Source: Acidobacteriota bacterium (GTDB lineage Bacteria > Acidobacteriota > Terriglobia > Bryobacterales > Bryobacteraceae). From it: a DNA stretch of 64,000 nucleotides. Both the position numbers and the translations under genes were made by a program. The notes below the pieces were generated by a model. The model had not been told where the DNA came from. It made no database searches and worked only from the letters and a program-made list of their open reading frames with translations. The stretch covers positions 43,277 through 107,276 of the forward strand of contig JAFKEE010000047.1 in assembly GCA_017307505.1 (NCBI GenBank), read 5' to 3'. Positions within the stretch are counted from its first letter, which is position 1. Each line of letters begins with the position of its first letter. Of this stretch, positions 52,465 through 61,232 are shown piece after piece.

Positions 52465-53394
52465 CTACCTCTCCCCCCTCAACACAGGAAGGAGTTCTTT
52501 TGAAATGGCCAGAAAGGCAGGTCCTCCAGAAATCACCATGATCGCCGGAAGTATAAAGCAGAACACAATCAGAGTCAGCTTCACTCCGAGTTTGTTAGCC
52601 TTCTCCTCGGTAAGCTGGCGCCGGCGCATTCGCATGAACTCTGCGTGGGCCCGGAGGGAGTCGGCTATGCTTGTGCCAAATCGATCGGTCTGGATCATGA
52701 TCGCCACAAACTTCCGCACTTCGGGCTCCATGGTTCTATCCGCCATATTCCTCATCGCGTCTGCCCGTTTGACACCAGTACGCATCTCGAGAGAGACGAG
52801 CGAGAGCTCCCGGCAAAGCGCCGGGTGGGTGAGGCTCAGTTCCTCAGCAACCTTCTTTACCGCCTGATCGAGACCGAGGCCAGCCTCCACGCACACTACG
52901 AGCAGATCCAACGTGTCTGGCAACGCGATGCGCAACTCCTGCTGATGGGCATTCATCGCGAATTCCAGTCCAAGGCCACAAGCCAGGAATCCGATCACGC
53001 CGGCGGCGAGCCACGATGCGTAGATGAACAGCATCTTCCATGCCAAAAAACTGGTGGCAACGACGGCGGCAATGATGAACAGCAAGGTCACCAAGATGCG
53101 GAGGGCCTGGTAGACCGCAAGGGCACTGTCGGCGTAGTAGCCGGCCGCCATTAACTGCCTGCGCGTGATGTTGGCGCTGATCGGATCCGCCGGTGCCTTC
53201 TCGCCAACCCATTGCAGGATATGCACAATCCTTGGCGCATCCTTTGCGCTTGGCGAAGTGGCGAATGCCTGCCCCGGAATCGGCTCTGCCAGTTGCGCCG
53301 CCGCCGTGGCCGGCCGTGCATACTGCCGGTATCCGAACCAAATAATCGATCCGGCGACCACCAGGAATAGTGACAATGCAATCAGTAGTGCCAT
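52465..53394 (-). CDS. tadC: TadC, Flp pilus inner-membrane platform protein (T2SF family)
   Basis: A 309-residue polytopic protein with an N-terminal anchor (LLIALSLFLVVAGSIIWFGY). The T2SF domain follows: LRIALPDTLDLLVVCVEAGLGLDQAVKKVAEEL, LCRELSLVSLEMRTGVKRADAMRNMADR, then FVAIMIQTDRFGTSIADSLRAHAEFMR. Two closing hydrophobic segments (KLTLIVFCFILPAIMVISGG) end it. It forms the inner-membrane platform with TadB, driven by TadA. It starts 4 bp after tadB ends. Confidence 0.93.
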   Translation of the reverse strand: MALLIALSLFLVVAGSIIWFGYRQYARPATAAAQLAEPIPGQAFATSPSAKDAPRIVHILQWVGEKAPADPISANITRRQLMAAGYYADSALAVYQALRILVTLLFIIAAVVATSFLAWKMLFIYASWLAAGVIGFLACGLGLEFAMNAHQQELRIALPDTLDLLVVCVEAGLGLDQAVKKVAEELSLTHPALCRELSLVSLEMRTGVKRADAMRNMADRTMEPEVRKFVAIMIQTDRFGTSIADSLRAHAEFMRMRRRQLTEEKANKLGVKLTLIVFCFILPAIMVISGGPAFLAISKELLPVLRGER

Positions 53395-53398
53395 AGGA

Positions 53399-54364
53399 TC
53401 AGACCTTGATGTTGATCACCTTGCGCATCGCGGCATATCCGATAATCTGAGATATAAAGGCCCAGGCCAACATCATTTGCCCATCCCTGTCCGACAGCAA
53501 TATATTCAGATAGTAAGGACTGCGAATCCGAAGTCCAATCAATGTGATGAGAGGTATCGCGCTCAGTACAATCGCGGTAATTCGAGCATGGGCCGTGGCA
53601 GCAAGAACGTGGCCTTTCAGACGGAACCGATCTCTAACCGTGGCCGCCAGATTCGTAAGTATCTCACTCAGATTGCCACCAGCCTCGCGCTGAAGGATGA
53701 CAGCCGAGACAAAGAATTTCACATCCACAAGAGGGACTCGCTCTGTCATCCCTATGAGAGCCGTCTCAAGCGGGGAGCCGAGATTGTGCTCCCTGAAGAC
53801 ACGCCGCCATTCGTCCCGGCTTGGGAGGGGTGCTTCCGCCGCGAGCATCTCGAGACTCACAGAGAAGGCATGCCCTGCCCTGAGAGCGCGAGCGATGAAG
53901 TCGAGGGATTCAGCGAATTGTTCTTCGAACTCTCGCAGCCTCTTGCTCCGCTTCATGGTAATGATCATGAGAGGGAGCGAGCCAAGCGCTGCGGCAAGGA
54001 CTGCACTGGTGAACCAATCCAGGATCAGGACCGGGTAGTTCCAGCCCAGCAGCGCACCCAGAGCGGCGAGTCCCAGGCTCGTTGCCAGGATTGCACCTCC
54101 GCTCCAATCTGTTCCGGCGGCGGAGGCCCTCACCTGCAGAGCCCGAATCAACCTATCGACCACATTGGGCGATTTCCCGCCCGCACCGGTCTGCGTTTCG
54201 ATAAAGATGGGTGAGCTTGCTGTTCTGACAGACGTACTCGACATCTGCAGCCGCCCAACCAACTCAGACTTGGTTGTGATTGCCAGTAATGCATTGCCCA
54301 GCCAGATCGCCAGGATGACACAGGCAAGCAGGACTACAAAGATGAGTAGAAATAGAGCCGGCAT
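53399..54364 (-). CDS. tadB: TadB, Flp pilus inner-membrane platform protein (T2SF family)
   Basis: A 321-residue paralogue of TadC in the usual tadB position after tadA. N-terminal membrane helix LFLLIFVVLLACVILAIWL; T2SF core FEEQFAESLDFIARALRAGHAFSVSLEMLAAE, PLVDVKFFVSAVILQREAGGNLSEILTNLAATVRDR; membrane segments near 100-135 and 260-300. Acts at the inner membrane in pilin polymerisation and secretion. Starts 8 bp after tadA ends. Confidence 0.93.
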   Translation of the reverse strand: MPALFLLIFVVLLACVILAIWLGNALLAITTKSELVGRLQMSSTSVRTASSPIFIETQTGAGGKSPNVVDRLIRALQVRASAAGTDWSGGAILATSLGLAALGALLGWNYPVLILDWFTSAVLAAALGSLPLMIITMKRSKRLREFEEQFAESLDFIARALRAGHAFSVSLEMLAAEAPLPSRDEWRRVFREHNLGSPLETALIGMTERVPLVDVKFFVSAVILQREAGGNLSEILTNLAATVRDRFRLKGHVLAATAHARITAIVLSAIPLITLIGLRIRSPYYLNILLSDRDGQMMLAWAFISQIIGYAAMRKVINIKV

Positions 54365-54372
54365 ACGATTCC

Positions 54373-55752
54373 TTAGTGCAGCTCAACAATCGACTGGAAG
54401 ATCTCCGAAGGAAATTGGAACCCTGCCGTTCTGAGCTTCTCGTAGCACTTGGGCCGGATGCCAGTTGCTCGAAAGCGCCCGACTACCCGTCCGTCAGAGG
54501 TCACTCCGGACCGCTCAAAGAGGAAGATATCCTGCGAAGTTACGACGTCGCGTTCCATGCCCACACATTCGGTGATGTGGGTGATGTGGCGGGTGCCGTC
54601 GCTGAAGCGGGAAACATGCACAAACAGGTCGATTGCGGAGGAGATCTGTTGCCGAATGGACTGAACACTCATGCTGGAGTTGGCCATTCCCATCATCACT
54701 TCCAGGCGGGAAATCGAGTCCCGTGGACTGTTGCAGTGAATCGTGGTGAGAGAGCCGTCATGCCCAGTGTTCATCGCCTGCATCATGTCAAGCGCTTCTT
54801 CTCCGCGCACTTCGCCGACGATGATGCGATCGGGCCTCATGCGTAAAGCATTGATCACGAGGTTTCTGATCTTTATCGCGCCGGCGCCTTCGAGATTGGG
54901 AGGACGGGCTTCCATTCGCGCGACGTGTATCTGCTGCAACTGGAGTTCAGCGGCGTCTTCTATGGTGACAATTCGTTCCTCATCCGGGATGAACGTTGAC
55001 AGGGCATTGAGCAGTGTCGTCTTCCCTGCCCCGGTTCCACCGGGAACAATGATGTTCAGCCGCGCGGTGACGCAGGCATGAAGAACTTTCAGCATGTCCT
55101 CGGTCAGTGTGAGATTCCTCACCAGGTCGTTGGCCGACAGCGGTGTCCGCCCGAACCTGCGAATCGATAGGACAGGTCCGTCAACGGCCACCGGCGGTAT
55201 CACTGCGTTGACTCGGGAGCCATCGGGCAACCGGGCATCCACCATGGGCGACGACTCGTCGATACGCCTCCCAACGCGGGAAACAATTTTTTCTATGATC
55301 CGGATGAGGTGAGCGTCGTCTTTGAACTCGACCGGAGTCCTGTATAACCTACCTGCGCGCTCGACGTAAACGAGCTTTGGGGTAGTGACCAGAATGTCCG
55401 AGATGGAATGATCTTCGAGCAGCGGTTCTAACGGACCAAGTCCGAATACCTCGTCTAGAACCTCCGTGCTGACCCGGTCACGGTCAGCCAGGCTCAGGGG
55501 TGTCTCCTCTTCATCCACCAGCCGTTCGACCGCCTGCCGGATTTCCAACCGCATCTGCTGTTCAGGCAGAGCAGAGAGCGCCTCCAGGTTGACGCGATGG
55601 ATCAGCTTCTTATGGAGTGCGAACTTCAGCTCCTGATAGTCCGTGGAATACTCTTGCCGGCTGAACAGCCGCATGACCCAGCCTGCTTCGCGAGTTGCGG
55701 GCAGGTTTGACCCTGTCCTTTCAAATGCTGCCACGGTGGTACCCCGTCCCAT
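54373..55752 (-). CDS. tadA: TadA/CpaF pilus ATPase
   Basis: A 459-residue CpaF-type secretion ATPase. Walker A is GGTGAGKTT (residues 238-246). The Asp box ([12 protein letters not shown]), the Walker B ([36 protein letters not shown]) and the His box are present, and the N-terminal domain ([18 protein letters not shown]...) is typical. It powers Flp pilus assembly as a hexamer at the inner membrane. The start is uncertain: this ATG has no strong ribosome site, and an internal ATG (MRLFSRQEY, residue 27) is a possible true start. It begins 10 bp after tadZ. Confidence 0.94.
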   Translation of the reverse strand: MGRGTTVAAFERTGSNLPATREAGWVMRLFSRQEYSTDYQELKFALHKKLIHRVNLEALSALPEQQMRLEIRQAVERLVDEEETPLSLADRDRVSTEVLDEVFGLGPLEPLLEDHSISDILVTTPKLVYVERAGRLYRTPVEFKDDAHLIRIIEKIVSRVGRRIDESSPMVDARLPDGSRVNAVIPPVAVDGPVLSIRRFGRTPLSANDLVRNLTLTEDMLKVLHACVTARLNIIVPGGTGAGKTTLLNALSTFIPDEERIVTIEDAAELQLQQIHVARMEARPPNLEGAGAIKIRNLVINALRMRPDRIIVGEVRGEEALDMMQAMNTGHDGSLTTIHCNSPRDSISRLEVMMGMANSSMSVQSIRQQISSAIDLFVHVSRFSDGTRHITHITECVGMERDVVTSQDIFLFERSGVTSDGRVVGRFRATGIRPKCYEKLRTAGFQFPSEIFQSIVELH

Positions 55753-55762
55753 CTCGAGTTCG

Positions 55763-56923
55763 TTATCCGAAGAGACTGAATCGCCTCTTCTTTTCCTCGG
55801 TCGCTACGTTGGCCAGTTTTCGAACCAGTCTCCGCACGGATTCCCTGATCGAGCTTTTATCGGGAAGCAGCTCACCGGCGGAATACGCTTCTTCCAGTGC
55901 ACGGTAGTCGTTAGGTACCGTCACGGAGACTTCCATACCGATCGCGTTCTCAATCTCTTCCGTCGTAAGTGGTGACCGACGGGACATCCGATTCAGCACG
56001 AGTTTGATGTGGTTGCGCCGGAAGCCAATCGTCGACAACTGACTCAGCATGATCTTTGTCATCTGAAGGGCGGGCATTTCCGGAGTTGTCACCAGGCACA
56101 GTTCGTTCAACTCCTCCAACGCACTCATTGATCCGGCGTCGAGCCCGTGCCCCAGATCGAGGGTCAGGAAATCGTATTGGCGCTTGGCGAAATGGACGAC
56201 ATGCCTGATATCAGCCGGCTTGGGATACTCCCGAAGAAACTCCGAGACTGGACCGGCGATCACTTCCACGCCGGAGTACCCGTTGGAAACCAATGCCCGC
56301 CAATAGCTTTCGTCAAGCCGATGGATGTTGCTCAGCGCGTCCAGAACTGAGTAGCGCGATTTCGCCTGCATCAGGATTCTTACAAGCCCGGTCGCGAAGT
56401 CAAAGTCGCCGAGCAGGACTTGCTTCCTGGTGGTTCTCGCCAGCTCAACAGCAGAATGACACGCGACGGTGGTGGTGCCGCATCCTCCCTTTGCACCAAG
56501 GAAGCCGAAAGTAATGGCGCTCTGCGGTGCGTCGACACCCGGATCCTCTCTTTTATGCGCGAGCCGCTCAAGGGCTTCGCGGAGAACGTTCGCAATCGGG
56601 CAGTACAGGTACTCGTTGGCTCCGGCGCGAATGGCCGTGAGGATATCCTCCGGAGCGGCCACCTCACGCAGAACAATCACGAAAGGGTGTGAAGTCGTAG
56701 CCTTGATCCCGGGGATCAGGTCGGACAAGGGAACTGCTACCGAGGACGGATCGAGAAGCAGAACATCCGGCCGGCCCTTCTCGATCTTCTGAATCAAGGT
56801 GGCCGGGTCGGTTACTCCGCCTTGCTCCAGCACAACCGTCACGGGAAGCGACTGCAGTTCCTTCTGCGTTTCCTCCCAGAGTCGTGCTGACGAGACGACA
56901 ATCCCGATACTCAGCGGATACAT
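55763..56923 (-). CDS. tadZ: TadZ/CpaE, pilus-positioning ParA/MinD-like ATPase
   Basis: A 386-residue protein. Residues 1-125 form a receiver-like domain (IGIVVSSARLWEETQKEL, DVLLLDPSSVAVPLSDLIPGIK, AIRAGANEYLYCPI); the rest is a SIMIBI ATPase with deviant Walker A GAKGGCGTTT near residue 145. The signature lysine is present, and the ATPase motifs TLDLGHGLDAGS and LVLNRMSRRSPLT follow. TadZ places the Tad machine at a pole or site. Next to tadA (10 bp) and rcpA (30 bp). Confidence 0.92.
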   Translation of the reverse strand: MYPLSIGIVVSSARLWEETQKELQSLPVTVVLEQGGVTDPATLIQKIEKGRPDVLLLDPSSVAVPLSDLIPGIKATTSHPFVIVLREVAAPEDILTAIRAGANEYLYCPIANVLREALERLAHKREDPGVDAPQSAITFGFLGAKGGCGTTTVACHSAVELARTTRKQVLLGDFDFATGLVRILMQAKSRYSVLDALSNIHRLDESYWRALVSNGYSGVEVIAGPVSEFLREYPKPADIRHVVHFAKRQYDFLTLDLGHGLDAGSMSALEELNELCLVTTPEMPALQMTKIMLSQLSTIGFRRNHIKLVLNRMSRRSPLTTEEIENAIGMEVSVTVPNDYRALEEAYSAGELLPDKSSIRESVRRLVRKLANVATEEKKRRFSLFG

Positions 56924-56953
56924 GACGCACCTTCCAGTCGGAAACCCGGCATC

Positions 56954-58450
56954 CTAGCGATTCATTCCTTTGATTGCGGATGAGGACGTTGTTCCCTGAG
57001 ATCCGCTTCCTGTGTTTTTGTCCGTCTCCTTCTCGATTCGCATTTCTTCCTTGAGGGTCTCCACAGGCAGCGTCTTCTTTTCAGATGACTGTGTAGGGCC
57101 GGTGACTTCCGTGGGCGGGGTTCTCGGTGCGACTGTGGCTCCGCCTTTGATGAACTTGCCGTCGAAGGCGAGTTCAGGCGTGGGTTGACCACTAGGAATC
57201 GGACGGACGATCTCCGGAGTGACCAGAATCATCAACTCACTCTTGTTCTTCGCCATAGATTGGGATTTGAAGAGACGGCCTAACCAGGGGATATCGCCCA
57301 GGCCGGGCACCTTGCTCAGCAGTTCCGTCGTGCGATTGTCCAGAAGCCCGGCAATCGCAAAGCTCTGCCGGTCTGCAAGTTCAATTTCGGTCGAGACCTT
57401 GCGAGAGGAGAGAGCCGGAATATTGAAGCCCTGATAAGTCAGGCCGTTGGCGAAGTCCAGAGCACTCACTTCCGGCGCGACTTTGAGCCGAATGGTGCCC
57501 CGCGAAGTCAGGTAGGGCGTAAAATTCAAGCGGACTCCGAACTCCCTGAACTGGATCGTGATGGTTGTGAAGCCCAAACCACCTTGAGCTATCGGGTAAG
57601 GGTACTCACCACCGGCCAGGAAACTGGCTTCTTTTCCGTTGGACGCCAGGACATTGGGTTCGGCCAGCATCTCGATCATCTTTCTGGCCTCGAGAGCCTT
57701 GATGGTGGCTCCAAGGTCGAGATCCGGCCGGAACAGAAAGACATTCAGCGCGTCGGTAATTGTGAAACCTCCGCCATTGCCAAGAACCCCGGTAAGCCCA
57801 GGTGCAGTGTACTGCCCGGTTGTCGTACGCCCGATGGTGTTGCCGGCTCCCGTGGAAAAGAAGTTGAAACCAATGTCTTTCGTGGCTGTCCGGTCGATGT
57901 TCGCGAAGCGGACCTTCAGCAGGATCTGGGGTTCGCTCTCGGGGACGGTCACATTCAGAAGGTTCACGAGCCTGACGTCCTTCCCAATGCTGGACGCTAT
58001 GGCGGTGGCCCGGTCGGAGGCGAGGAGGCTGCTCACCGTGCCGCGCAGGTAGACGGTATCGCCATCAACGTTGACGGTCACACTTTGCTCCGGCAATTCT
58101 TTCGCGATCTCGCGGCGGAGGCTATCGACCCGCCTGTCCGCCCGCACGGAAACATTGACATCGAAAAGCAGGCGGTTGCCTCCCTTCTGCCACACAATGA
58201 CTGTGGTCTGCCCGGGGCTCTTTCCGTTGAGCACAATCTCCAGCGGGGAAATGCCAACCGCTTCAACGATCGTAGGATCCGAAACGGACACCCGCTCTAC
58301 TTCGACTGGGCTGTCGATCACCAGGGCTTTCCCGACCACAACGCTGAGGTCGCGTGGAGCAGCGGGGCCCTGCTGTCCCGGCAGTAGGGCAGACAAGCCT
58401 GCTGCCAGGAGAGAAATCATCAACAACCTGAGATATCTCCCGGTTCTCAC
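56954..58450 (-). CDS. rcpA: RcpA/CpaC, Flp pilus secretin
   Basis: A 498-residue outer-membrane secretin with a signal peptide (LRLLMISLLAAGLSALLPGQ). After it come the T2SS/T3SS-type N domain with BON-like segment (LPEQSVTVNVDGDTVYLRGTVSS) and the secretin core: ILLKVRFANIDRTATKDIGF, LAEPNVLASNGKEASFLAGGEYPYPIAQGG, ELADRQSFAIAGLLDNRTTELLSKVPGLGDIPWLGRLFKS and KSELMILVTPEIVRPI. It should form the pilus pore. The Ser/Thr/Lys-rich 70-residue tail is longer than usual. It overlaps cpaB by 4 bp (coupled). Confidence 0.94.
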   Translation of the reverse strand: MRTGRYLRLLMISLLAAGLSALLPGQQGPAAPRDLSVVVGKALVIDSPVEVERVSVSDPTIVEAVGISPLEIVLNGKSPGQTTVIVWQKGGNRLLFDVNVSVRADRRVDSLRREIAKELPEQSVTVNVDGDTVYLRGTVSSLLASDRATAIASSIGKDVRLVNLLNVTVPESEPQILLKVRFANIDRTATKDIGFNFFSTGAGNTIGRTTTGQYTAPGLTGVLGNGGGFTITDALNVFLFRPDLDLGATIKALEARKMIEMLAEPNVLASNGKEASFLAGGEYPYPIAQGGLGFTTITIQFREFGVRLNFTPYLTSRGTIRLKVAPEVSALDFANGLTYQGFNIPALSSRKVSTEIELADRQSFAIAGLLDNRTTELLSKVPGLGDIPWLGRLFKSQSMAKNKSELMILVTPEIVRPIPSGQPTPELAFDGKFIKGGATVAPRTPPTEVTGPTQSSEKKTLPVETLKEEMRIEKETDKNTGSGSQGTTSSSAIKGMNR

Positions 58451-59346
58451 GGCCTTCCCTCCTTGGCGGCTTGTTCAGTCTCGTACTGGCCGACTTTCAC
58501 GTTCTCCCGCTTAGCGCCAGAGATGATCTCCATGTTGATCGGCATCAATACCTTTTCCATCCTGGGCTTGACGGGAACCGGTTTGACCATTGCCGCGCGC
58601 ACGGCAGGTGGGGTGCTCACTGGCATCCCTGTCGGCCGGCCGGCGAACAGATAAGCGGTCGAGGTTCCGGGTGTCTTTACGGTCTCCTCGTCCAGAGGGT
58701 TCCGGAGTACGAGCTGAAGCTTTGTCTCGTTCCCGGCCAAGCTGAGTGTCTCAGCCTCTGCCGGTGTCACCAGGAGGTTCACCACCTGTACGGTGACGGG
58801 CTTGCCGTCGGGTTCGCGCTGGATGTTCTGCCCCGCCGACAGCACTTCAATGTTCTGCAGAAGTGTCCGCGCCTGACTTCCCAGCGTCTCCTTCTCTTTC
58901 GTAGGAGGAGTTCCGCATGCGATGACATCCACTCTCATGCCAGGCAGAACGAAGCCAGCAACGCCGACGACGTCGTTGACCTTGACGGCCATTGCCCGCT
59001 TCCCTGCCGGGATGGTCACCGCCAACCCTGCTCCGGCGCCCTTAGCCGCGAAATGGGAATTGAGCAACAACTCGCCGGATTGCGTGGGGATCAGTGCCCC
59101 TCGCCCCACCGCCTCTTCGGGCTTTGTGATCGCCCCTGTGGGGATCGGGCCGCCCCAGGGAGCCACGATGAAGTCTCCATCTTTTACGAGGTAGCCTGTG
59201 GGCATGTCGCGAACGGCTACCAGCGCCTGATGCTGACTCTTGGGTCCAGTCGCGATTTGGTTCACGATTAGTTTGTAGACGACAAGGCTAGCGGCCAGAG
59301 AGATACATACAGCAAAGACAATGACACCCAGGAATCGTTTATTCAC
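58447..59346 (-). CDS. cpaB: CpaB/RcpC, Flp pilus assembly periplasmic protein
   Basis: A 299-residue CpaB/RcpC protein with an N-terminal membrane anchor (LGVIVFAVCISLAASLVVYKL). An SAF domain follows (ALVAVRDMPTGYLVKDGDFIVAP, ALIPTQSGELLLNSHFAAKGAGAGLAVTIPAGKRAMAVKVNDVVGVAGFVLPGMRVDVIACG) and the C-terminal RcpC-like repeat (NIEVLSAGQNIQREPDGKPVTVQVVNLLVTPAEAETLSLAGNETKLQLVLRNPLD). It links the platform and the secretin. It lies downstream of flp after a 163-bp hairpin region. Confidence 0.92.
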   Translation of the reverse strand: MNKRFLGVIVFAVCISLAASLVVYKLIVNQIATGPKSQHQALVAVRDMPTGYLVKDGDFIVAPWGGPIPTGAITKPEEAVGRGALIPTQSGELLLNSHFAAKGAGAGLAVTIPAGKRAMAVKVNDVVGVAGFVLPGMRVDVIACGTPPTKEKETLGSQARTLLQNIEVLSAGQNIQREPDGKPVTVQVVNLLVTPAEAETLSLAGNETKLQLVLRNPLDEETVKTPGTSTAYLFAGRPTGMPVSTPPAVRAAMVKPVPVKPRMEKVLMPINMEIISGAKRENVKVGQYETEQAAKEGRP

Positions 59347-59461
59347 AGCGGTTTTACCTCCACATCATTGGGTCGTCAAATCAGGCAGACCCTTTCATGC
59401 ATGTCGACGGGACCTATCTGCGCGAAAATCTGCCGCAAGTTGATGCACTCCCGTCAGACCG

Positions 59462-59497
59462 GCTGACTGGCGAAGCCATGGCGGCCCGCCAGTCAGC
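59462..59497 (-). terminator. strong hairpin between flp and the Tad assembly genes
   Basis: Perfect 11-bp arms GCTGACTGGCG and CGCCAGTCAGC with a 14-nt loop, 12 nt after the flp stop. There is no T-run on the minus strand, so it may be an attenuator or a 3' stabiliser that lets pilin mRNA outnumber the assembly-gene mRNA rather than a full terminator. Confidence 0.65.
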
Positions 59498-59509
59498 GTC
59501 AACGATTGC

Positions 59510-59695
59510 CTATGCGCCGCCGCCAGGAGGCAGTGCCTTGACTTGCGTGCCGATATTGGTATAGGTCGTGGTGAGGTCAGTCCCGAATGCCTTCACCGCA
59601 GTAACCATGCCCAGGCAGAGAGCCCCGGCCAGCAGCGCGTATTCGATCAGGTCCTGGCCGTCTTCTTCGTTCCAGAATTTCTTGAGCAGATTCAT
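59510..59695 (-). CDS. flp: Flp-type pilin precursor
   Basis: A 61-residue prepilin. The leader MNLLKKFWNEEDG is followed by QDLIEYALLAGALCLGMVTAV, which has the Flp cleavage rule G-x4-E-Y (G13, then E18-Y19) and the hydrophobic alpha helix. Prepilin peptidase (here CpaA) should cut after G13; the product is the pilus subunit. The tail QVKALPPGGGA is short. A longer in-frame start (10 residues earlier) exists but adds residues unlike a leader. It starts 16 bp after the PilZ-like gene and precedes a strong hairpin. Confidence 0.92.
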   Translation of the reverse strand: MNLLKKFWNEEDGQDLIEYALLAGALCLGMVTAVKAFGTDLTTTYTNIGTQVKALPPGGGA

Positions 59696-59711
59696 TGGTA
59701 TTTCCTTCCTT

Positions 59712-60164
59712 CTAATTGGTTCCACTATCCATTAGGCCGTCGCCGGCGCTGTTATCGGTGCCCGCGGCCTTCAGACCGCGGTCGTCCCCCTTGCGAGAAA
59801 CTGGGCTGAGTTCATTCGATTGGCCAGGCGCCACCTGCTGGAAGCACAGTTGCTGAAACCGTACCGTCAGCCAGAAGGTGCCCTCTATCGATTCGGATAC
59901 GTGAGTGGCCTTGCCCGCGCAGTGCATGGCTCGCCGTCCAAAGGTGGCGTTGGGCGGCAGACTCACCTCAAGCAGCACCGGATCCTGCTTCCTCACGACG
60001 GCCCCCTGGAAATCCAGGAGCTTTGCGTGGATGACAGCACCGCGCCGGTCCAGAGAACTGAGCCTTACGGTGACTCCGTTTACCTGGACCCTGGGAAAAC
60101 TCGCCACACAGTGCAGATTCTGCGCTGACGAGTACATTTTGGCGGATTTTGCTCCGGTGGCCAT
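59712..60164 (-). CDS. PilZ-like domain protein preceding the pilin
   Basis: A 150-residue soluble protein. The central part (VRLSSLDRRGAVIHAKLLDFQGAVVRKQDPVLLEVSLPPN then GKATHVSESIEGTFWLTVRFQ) has the beta-barrel pattern of PilZ domains, but the c-di-GMP motif RxxxR/DxSxxG is not clear, so ligand binding is doubtful. The C-terminal 30 residues are polar. It is the first gene of the minus-strand Tad operon and may tune pilus production. Tentative. Confidence 0.55.
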   Translation of the reverse strand: MATGAKSAKMYSSAQNLHCVASFPRVQVNGVTVRLSSLDRRGAVIHAKLLDFQGAVVRKQDPVLLEVSLPPNATFGRRAMHCAGKATHVSESIEGTFWLTVRFQQLCFQQVAPGQSNELSPVSRKGDDRGLKAAGTDNSAGDGLMDSGTN

Positions 60165-60484
60165 GATCGAGTGCCGTTGCTAAGGTAAACACCCCAGCGC
60201 ACTCAATCAATATTCCATTTGGATAGGCTAACCACAGTTAGTAGTACATTCGCCGTCGCAAGTCTTACAATTCGTTCATCTTAGGACCCAGTACTAGTTG
60301 CAGACAAGATTATCTTGAAACAACTTGCAAATAGAGTTAATCTCTGAGTCACCTCATATCGACGCTTTGAGCCTCAGCAAAGTGATTCATATGAGTGCAG
60401 ATTCATCAGAATAGGTCAACCTATGTATTGAGTGGAACTGCGTACAGTATCTCTGTCCACATTACTGATGCATGGGAGCATACA
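60165..60484. promoter_or_regulatory. AT-rich divergent control region of the Tad locus
   Basis: About 320 bp, clearly AT-rich, lies between the divergent PilZ-like/flp operon (minus) and the LuxR-type regulator (plus). It should hold the promoters for pilin and assembly genes and for the regulator; no exact -35/-10 pair is asserted. Confidence 0.5.
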
Positions 60485-61231
60485 TTGCCTCGAAGTGTGG
60501 TTTATCTTTTTAGCGAACAGCCCATAGTGTGCGAAGGGCTGCAGAGCATCCTCGCTCCTCACCCATTCCTTGCGTTCGCGGGCTGCCTCGGGTGTGCCGA
60601 CGGCCTGCCTGACATGCTGGAGAGCCTGAAACCGGACATCGTCGTCGTCGATTGGAGCCCCAATGTGTCCTGGCAGCGCCTGACCTCTCTCTGCGGCGCC
60701 TTGCCCTCGCGAAAGGTTGTCCTGCTAGCCAGGAATATAGCGCCGGAGTTGGCCTTCCAGGCAAGAGAGGCGGGTGTGTCGGCTGTCCTCGATACACACT
60801 GCGGCCCCGCTTCCCTGACGGATGCCCTGCAAAGAGTGGCTCTCGGTGAGTGCGTCTTCGATTCCTCGGTGGAGGACAATCTTCGTATTTCCCGAACAAT
60901 CCGGCTGACCCCACGTGAAGGGCAGTTAATAATGCTGCTCTCTCAAGGACTGAAGAATAAGGAAATCGCTACCTGCCTCGGAATTTCGGAAGGCACGGTA
61001 AAGGTTTACCTCTCGAAACTGTTTCAAAAAGTAGGAGCCAAAGATCGCTTTGAGCTCGCTCTCTTTGGCCTCAAGAATTTAACTAGCGCTGAAGTTGGTT
61101 TTGATCAGGAGACGCCCAGAAAGCCTCCCAAGAGCCATCCCGACGAAGAAACGAACGCACTGCGTTCCTTGGTTGTGCGACCAGCGGCGGCCACCGGATC
61201 CAATCATCTGGCCACCCTTTCAGGCCGGTAA
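60485..61231 (+). CDS. LuxR/NarL-type regulator with decayed receiver domain
   Basis: A 248-residue NarL-type regulator. The receiver (about 3-120) keeps a candidate phospho-Asp (PDIVVVDWSPN) but lost the acidic pair at the start (VVYLFSEQPIV) and the conserved Lys near VLDTHCGP, so control by phosphorylation is doubtful. The C-terminal LuxR helix-turn-helix is good (LTPREGQLIMLLSQGLKNKEIATCLGISEGTVKVYLSKLFQKVGAKDR). Start: TTG at 60485 with GGGAG 6 nt upstream is preferred; GTG at 60395 is possible. It probably regulates the Tad locus beside it. It ends 1 nt before the TonB-like gene. Confidence 0.85.
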   Translation: MPRSVVYLFSEQPIVCEGLQSILAPHPFLAFAGCLGCADGLPDMLESLKPDIVVVDWSPNVSWQRLTSLCGALPSRKVVLLARNIAPELAFQAREAGVSAVLDTHCGPASLTDALQRVALGECVFDSSVEDNLRISRTIRLTPREGQLIMLLSQGLKNKEIATCLGISEGTVKVYLSKLFQKVGAKDRFELALFGLKNLTSAEVGFDQETPRKPPKSHPDEETNALRSLVVRPAAATGSNHLATLSGR

Positions 61232-61232
61232 G

